Below, piece after piece: positions 5,982 to 8,624 of a stretch of 8,624 bases of DNA. Origin of the DNA: Phycisphaerales bacterium. Its GTDB lineage: Bacteria > Planctomycetota > Phycisphaerae > Tepidisphaerales > Tepidisphaeraceae. The stretch is taken from assembly GCA_003153655.1 (NCBI GenBank), contig PMAK01000029.1, positions 8,232-16,855 on the forward strand. Direction: 5' to 3'. Below the pieces are notes generated by a model, which worked only from the letters and a program-made list of their open reading frames with translations, did not search any database and was not told the origin of the DNA. The position numbers and the translations under genes are program-made. Positions within the stretch are counted from its first letter, which is position 1. The number at the start of each line of letters is the position of its first letter.

Positions 5982-6092
5982 ATGTGTATCAGTTCTGACG
6001 GAATTGCACCGGATCCCGCACCACCTCCCAATGAACTATCTGATTTTCGAGCCCTGTACCGCTCCGAGACTCAAGACAAGTTTTTTTGCTGA
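5982..6092 (+). CDS. Possible 36-residue small protein
   Basis: ATG 5982-5984 is preceded by GAGGGG with an eight-base gap, a convincing ribosome-binding site. It opens a 36-codon frame that stops (TGA 6090-6092) right against the converging trbB stop. The product begins MCISSDGIAPDPAPPPNEL, is proline-rich and acidic early, and ends KFFC. The last codons run through a T7 tract (6081-6087), where a one-base slip would continue the protein as ADHFLRHIALSA. It may be a real small protein, the N-terminal stub of a gene cut at the junction with trbB, or chance. I do not recognise it. Confidence 0.2.
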   Translation: MCISSDGIAPDPAPPPNELSDFRALYRSETQDKFFC

Positions 6093-6108
6093 TCATTTTC
6101 TCAGACAT
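5989..6108 (-). pseudogene. Possible start of a disrupted trbC overlapping trbB
   Basis: On the minus strand, ATG 6108-6106, inside the last codons of trbB, opens a 39-residue frame beginning MSEKMISKKTCLES. It has a GAGAG motif six bases upstream, and its overlap with trbB is the arrangement expected for the next gene of a trb operon. The frame ends at 5989 and shows none of the two hydrophobic segments of TrbC (the VirB2-like pilin). If this was trbC, only its first residues survive. It may equally be a chance overlap. Confidence 0.2.
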
Positions 6109-7082
6109 ATCGCGCTCTCGGCGTAGGATGTCTCGTTCACTACATAATTCTCGCCATCAAATCCATCGATTTGCACAATGTGACGAACGGTTCGGCCCGC
6201 CGCTCCGCTGACTCGTTCAACAAAGATCACCAGATTAATGGCCGACGCGATCGATCGGTGGGGTATGACCTGCGAGGCTTCGCCCACCAGGTCTTCGATG
6301 CGTCGCAGCGCGTCCGTGGCTGAGTTCGCGTGAATCGTGGCCACGCCGCCGGGATGACCGGTATTCCATGCCTTCAGCATTGCAAGCGCCTCCGGCCCGC
6401 GCACCTCACCGATGATGATTCGATCAGGACGCAGGCGGAGTGTCATGCGGAGCAAGTCCGTCATCGTGACTCGCGGCTCGGTGTTCTTGGTCAGCAGCTC
6501 AACCTTGTCGTCCGCGGGGCATTGAAGCTCCTTCGTGTCCTCAATGAGGACGATGCGATCGTTCTTGAACGGCGGCTCGGCCAGTATCGCATTGACCAGC
6601 GTGGTCTTGCCCGACCCGGTGCCACCTGCCACAAGAATGTTTTTCCGGTCTACAACGGCACGGCGGATGACCTCGGCACCGGCCGCCGGTAGGATTCCCT
6701 TGGCAACATAATCATCGAGCGTGAAAACAATCGAAGCGCGCTTGCGAATGGTGAATACGGGCCGTTCGGCCAAAGGCGGTAATAGTCCTTGGAACCGTTC
6801 TCCACTGCGCGGCAGAACGCCGGCGACGGCAGGACGATCCGGTGTAACCGTCTCGCCCATGTGGCTTGCCAACAACCGTATAGTGGTTTCGGCAGCCGCC
6901 TGCTCGATTCGGCCCACTCTTTCGCGTCCGACGACGGCTCGATCCACCCATAGACTTCCATCGGGGTTGGCCATGATCTCCACAACATCGGGACGGCTCA
7001 GCGCCTCGGCGATCAGTGGCCCCAAGGCGTGGTAGAGGCTTTCTTGTTGTCGATGATGAACGGAATTTGCGGTAGCAGCCAT
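6093..7082 (-). CDS. trbB: TrbB, conjugal-transfer VirB11-type ATPase
   Basis: A 329-residue hexameric secretion ATPase of the IncP/Trb type IV conjugation apparatus, acting on the cytoplasmic face of the inner membrane. After an N-terminal domain (about 1-120, with EIMANPDGSLWVDR) come Walker A GGTGSGKT (153-160), the Asp box EDTKE (181-185), Walker B IIIGEVRG (222-229) and the His box GHPGGVATIHAN (242-253), all intact. Start ATG 7082-7080 is preceded by AAAGGAAA; an in-frame start at 7139 would overlap the upstream gene and lacks this site. It lies 23 bases after the ribbon-helix-helix gene in one operon. Length is normal. The C-terminal residues after FDGENYVV (NETSYAESAICLRK) may be partly non-native, because the expected downstream genes trbC, trbD and trbE are absent. 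Confidence 0.92.
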   Translation of the reverse strand: MAATANSVHHRQQESLYHALGPLIAEALSRPDVVEIMANPDGSLWVDRAVVGRERVGRIEQAAAETTIRLLASHMGETVTPDRPAVAGVLPRSGERFQGLLPPLAERPVFTIRKRASIVFTLDDYVAKGILPAAGAEVIRRAVVDRKNILVAGGTGSGKTTLVNAILAEPPFKNDRIVLIEDTKELQCPADDKVELLTKNTEPRVTMTDLLRMTLRLRPDRIIIGEVRGPEALAMLKAWNTGHPGGVATIHANSATDALRRIEDLVGEASQVIPHRSIASAINLVIFVERVSGAAGRTVRHIVQIDGFDGENYVVNETSYAESAICLRK

Positions 7083-7105
7083 GATTGATTTCCTTTGTTT
7101 CTGAA

Positions 7106-7708
7106 TTACTTCTCTCCACTTGGCTCGAACAACGCCCATTCACGAGCGCCGTTCGGCTCGCCCGCTGGCGCGGTTTGTTTTGATGCACGCTCTTTGGCCT
7201 TAGCTGCGCCATGAGTGTGATTGGTCGGGGCCGCCTCTTGGACTACATCCCCTTTTTGCAGCGGCAGCATTGATTCCTTCGGTGGTTCAAATTCTGGTAA
7301 CGGAAGATCACTGAGGATCGATTCGCCTTTGCGCAAATTCTTGGCCAGCATGTCCAGGTAGCCGTGAAATCGCTGCTTCCCACTGAGGATTGCGGCTGTC
7401 TTGGTGGCGTCTGGAATCGGAGTGGTGTGATTGAAAAAGGAGCGCATCCCCAGCCCGACCATCTCCTTGAGGATCTGAATCTCCAGCACCAACCGCTGGT
7501 CCAGCCGGCGGAGCGCATGAAAGTTTCGATCAACCGCTTTGAGGATTTCCTGTTCGCGCTCGCTCCGATAAGCGGACAACAGCGATTCCTTGGTGGCATC
7601 GGCCACAACCGCCGACATCGAGAGCTTCATTTCCTTGGCGCGTTGCCTGGCGGCCAGCAACACTTGTTGCTCTAAAAAAACCGAAAGTTGTGTCTTGCGT
7701 TCGCTCAC
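7106..7708 (-). CDS. CopG/ribbon-helix-helix protein of the transfer operon
   Basis: A 200-residue protein with an N-terminal ribbon-helix-helix-like segment: strand KTQLSVFL (5-12), helix QQVLLAARQRAKEMK (14-28) and helix MSAVVADATKESLLSAY (31-47). A long heptad-like helical stretch follows (48-90, REQEILKAVDRNFHALRRLDQRL), then a basic, Pro/Ala-rich, probably disordered tail (about 135-200). CopG-type genes between traG and trbB are a standard feature of Tn4371-like and related trb clusters. The role is probably operon autoregulation or a relaxosome accessory function, but this is not proven by the sequence. It starts at GTG 7708-7706, which overlaps the traG stop by four bases (GTGA), so translation is likely coupled to traG. 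It is longer than minimal CopG repressors (45-90 residues), as is usual for the members in transfer operons. Confidence 0.8.
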   Translation of the reverse strand: MSERKTQLSVFLEQQVLLAARQRAKEMKLSMSAVVADATKESLLSAYRSEREQEILKAVDRNFHALRRLDQRLVLEIQILKEMVGLGMRSFFNHTTPIPDATKTAAILSGKQRFHGYLDMLAKNLRKGESILSDLPLPEFEPPKESMLPLQKGDVVQEAAPTNHTHGAAKAKERASKQTAPAGEPNGAREWALFEPSGEK

Positions 7709-8624
7709 GTGTATTCACTTTCAGAATGTAGGCCCTGATCCGCCGCGTCTTGTTCCGTATCCTCGTCAGATTCCGCTGAGGGACCGCCGCTGGCCGATAA
7801 GCTGTTGTGACTCGGTGTGGGCGACGCCAATTCCGGCCCCTTGGACCGCTCGTGCAGCCAGTCGATTTTGGGTTTGGCGGGCACGTTCAGATACGTTGAT
7901 TGATCGGGCGCTGGCAGAACCCGTTTCACGAAGATCGGATCGCTGAAATATCGCACCTTCTTCACGCGCATCGGCTTGTAGCCGGTCACAAACATGAGTT
8001 GATCGTCCACCGGCAATTCCCGAATGTCTCCGGGCGACAGGAGCGGCCGCACCTGCTCGCTGTGGCTGATGGTTCTGGCGCCAAGGTTCCGTGCGGCTTG
8101 CGAATAACTTTCCCGGTACTCGGTCACGGTGCCGACCATCTGGCTGATGCGCTGGCATGTGACGGTATCGGCTGCGGCGAAGGTGCTCAGGATGTGGCAA
8201 TTGTCCAGGATCGTATTGTTCATCCCGTACTGCTCGATGATGTCGTTGAACGATTGGACGATCAGGTGCGCCTTGATTCCGTACCCGGCCATCTGGCGCA
8301 GGTTCGTCGTGAAAAAGTCCAATCGTCCGAGCGTCGGAAACTCATCCAGCGACAGCAGCAGCCGATGGTTCTTCGGTCGGCCGGCGCTATCGCGGTCCAG
8401 ATATTCCATCAGCGCCCGGCAGGTCTGATTGATCATCAGCCGGACCAGCGGGCGCAAACGGGGTGCGTCCGATGGTGGCGGCTGGAGGTAGAGCGTCATG
8501 GGACGATCCGCGCAAACCAAGTCGCTGAGTCGAAAATCGCTGGTAGCAGTATTGCGGGCAATGATGTCGTCCGCCCAAAGCGTGAGATATGCCGCCGCCG
8601 TTCCGCACACGCTGGACTGGAACT
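7705..8624 (-). CDS. traG: TraG/VirD4-type coupling protein, C-terminal part (5' end off window)
   Basis: The last 305 residues of the type IV coupling protein, an inner-membrane RecA-like ATPase that hands the relaxosome to the mating-pair channel. The N-terminal membrane segments and Walker A lie outside the window. Visible are FQSSVCGTAAAYLTLWADD, the TLYLQPPPSDAPRLRPLVRL segment, Walker B LLLSLDEFPTLGRLDFF (coded near 8310-8363), the GIKAHLIVQSFNDIIEQYG sensor region, and the conserved late segments LLSPGDIRELP and KKVRYFSDPIFVKRVLP. These are typical of the Tn4371/IncP TraG branch. A variable hydrophilic tail (SPTPSHNSLSASGG then ESDEDTEQDAADQG) ends at TGA 7707-7705, overlapping the next gene. 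It is the most upstream visible gene of the transfer operon. Confidence 0.92.
   Translation of the reverse strand, partial: FQSSVCGTAAAYLTLWADDIIARNTATSDFRLSDLVCADRPMTLYLQPPPSDAPRLRPLVRLMINQTCRALMEYLDRDSAGRPKNHRLLLSLDEFPTLGRLDFFTTNLRQMAGYGIKAHLIVQSFNDIIEQYGMNNTILDNCHILSTFAAADTVTCQRISQMVGTVTEYRESYSQAARNLGARTISHSEQVRPLLSPGDIRELPVDDQLMFVTGYKPMRVKKVRYFSDPIFVKRVLPAPDQSTYLNVPAKPKIDWLHERSKGPELASPTPSHNSLSASGGPSAESDEDTEQDAADQGLHSESEYT

Larger units (their letters stand above)
5694..6092. other. Junction region between dndB and trbB without a confident gene
   Basis: About 400 bases separate the end of dndB from the converging end of trbB. The region holds the hairpin at 5697-5757 and several short open frames. 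A plus-strand frame from TTG 5704 to TGA 5853 contains CPPACGKAYVPGHDGVQRL and a basic end, but has no ribosome-binding site. A minus-strand frame around 5800-5920 contains MDYRRANHPVGYF and FMRADNWTLV. None matches a family I know. The patchwork of half-plausible frames on both strands suggests decayed pieces of older genes at a recombination junction. No tRNA, insertion-sequence end or direct repeat was recognised. Confidence 0.5.

Noticed and set aside
5399..6031. A 210-codon minus-strand open frame running from the junction region into the 3' end of dndB
   Set aside because: It is antisense to the well-supported end of dndB for about 295 bases, has an Arg/Ser/Pro-rich composition typical of antisense frames, and shows no recognised domain. 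Only its middle part looks mildly protein-like, and this is noted under the junction region.
6712..7212. A 166-codon minus-strand frame overlapping trbB and the CopG-type gene
   Set aside because: It is a shifted frame over two well-identified genes, with an Arg/Ser-rich shadow composition.
1..8624. CRISPR array, tRNA gene, rRNA or insertion-sequence transposase
   Set aside because: No regularly spaced repeats, no cloverleaf with a TTCGA-type T-arm and no transposase motif or terminal inverted repeat pair was found by eye on either strand.

Overview
The window looks like part of a conjugative element of a Gram-negative bacterium, most likely a proteobacterium. The right third carries three genes of an IncP/Tn4371-type mating-pair system (traG, a ribbon-helix-helix gene, trbB), in the order usual for integrative conjugative elements and plasmids of alpha-, beta- and gammaproteobacteria. 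I cannot name the species. Apart from an AT-rich divergent promoter region near 4.2-4.4 kb, base composition is moderately GC-rich.

Layout. Positions 1-4176 read leftwards: a gene for a winged-helix-like protein (3568-4176), a large phospholipase-D/SNF2-like helicase (855-3485), an open remnant (670-861), a 104-residue unknown protein (336-650) and the start of a further small conserved protein that runs off the left edge (1-191). Positions 4177-4481 are a divergent regulatory region with a promoter on each side and a 24-base near-palindrome between them. Positions 4482-5693 read rightwards and encode a DndB-family DGQHR protein. Positions 5694-6092 are an approximately 400-base junction without a confident gene. 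Positions 6093-8624 read leftwards: trbB, a CopG-like regulator and the C-terminal part of the coupling protein TraG.

How the parts fit. The left two thirds resemble an anti-phage or DNA-modification-linked cassette: a DndB-type protein (in known Dnd systems the regulator of DNA phosphorothioation) faces an operon whose main product joins a single HKD nuclease-type domain to a SWI2/SNF2-like helicase. No dndA, dndC, dndD or dndE and no methyltransferase lies in the window, so the module is either a solo-DndB variant or a piece of a larger island to the left. The helicase stops shortly after motif VI, where I expect a further C-terminal domain, so it may be a deletion derivative. The transfer operon breaks off straight after trbB, where trbC would be expected. 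The cassette therefore seems to sit in, or beside, a rearranged trb operon.
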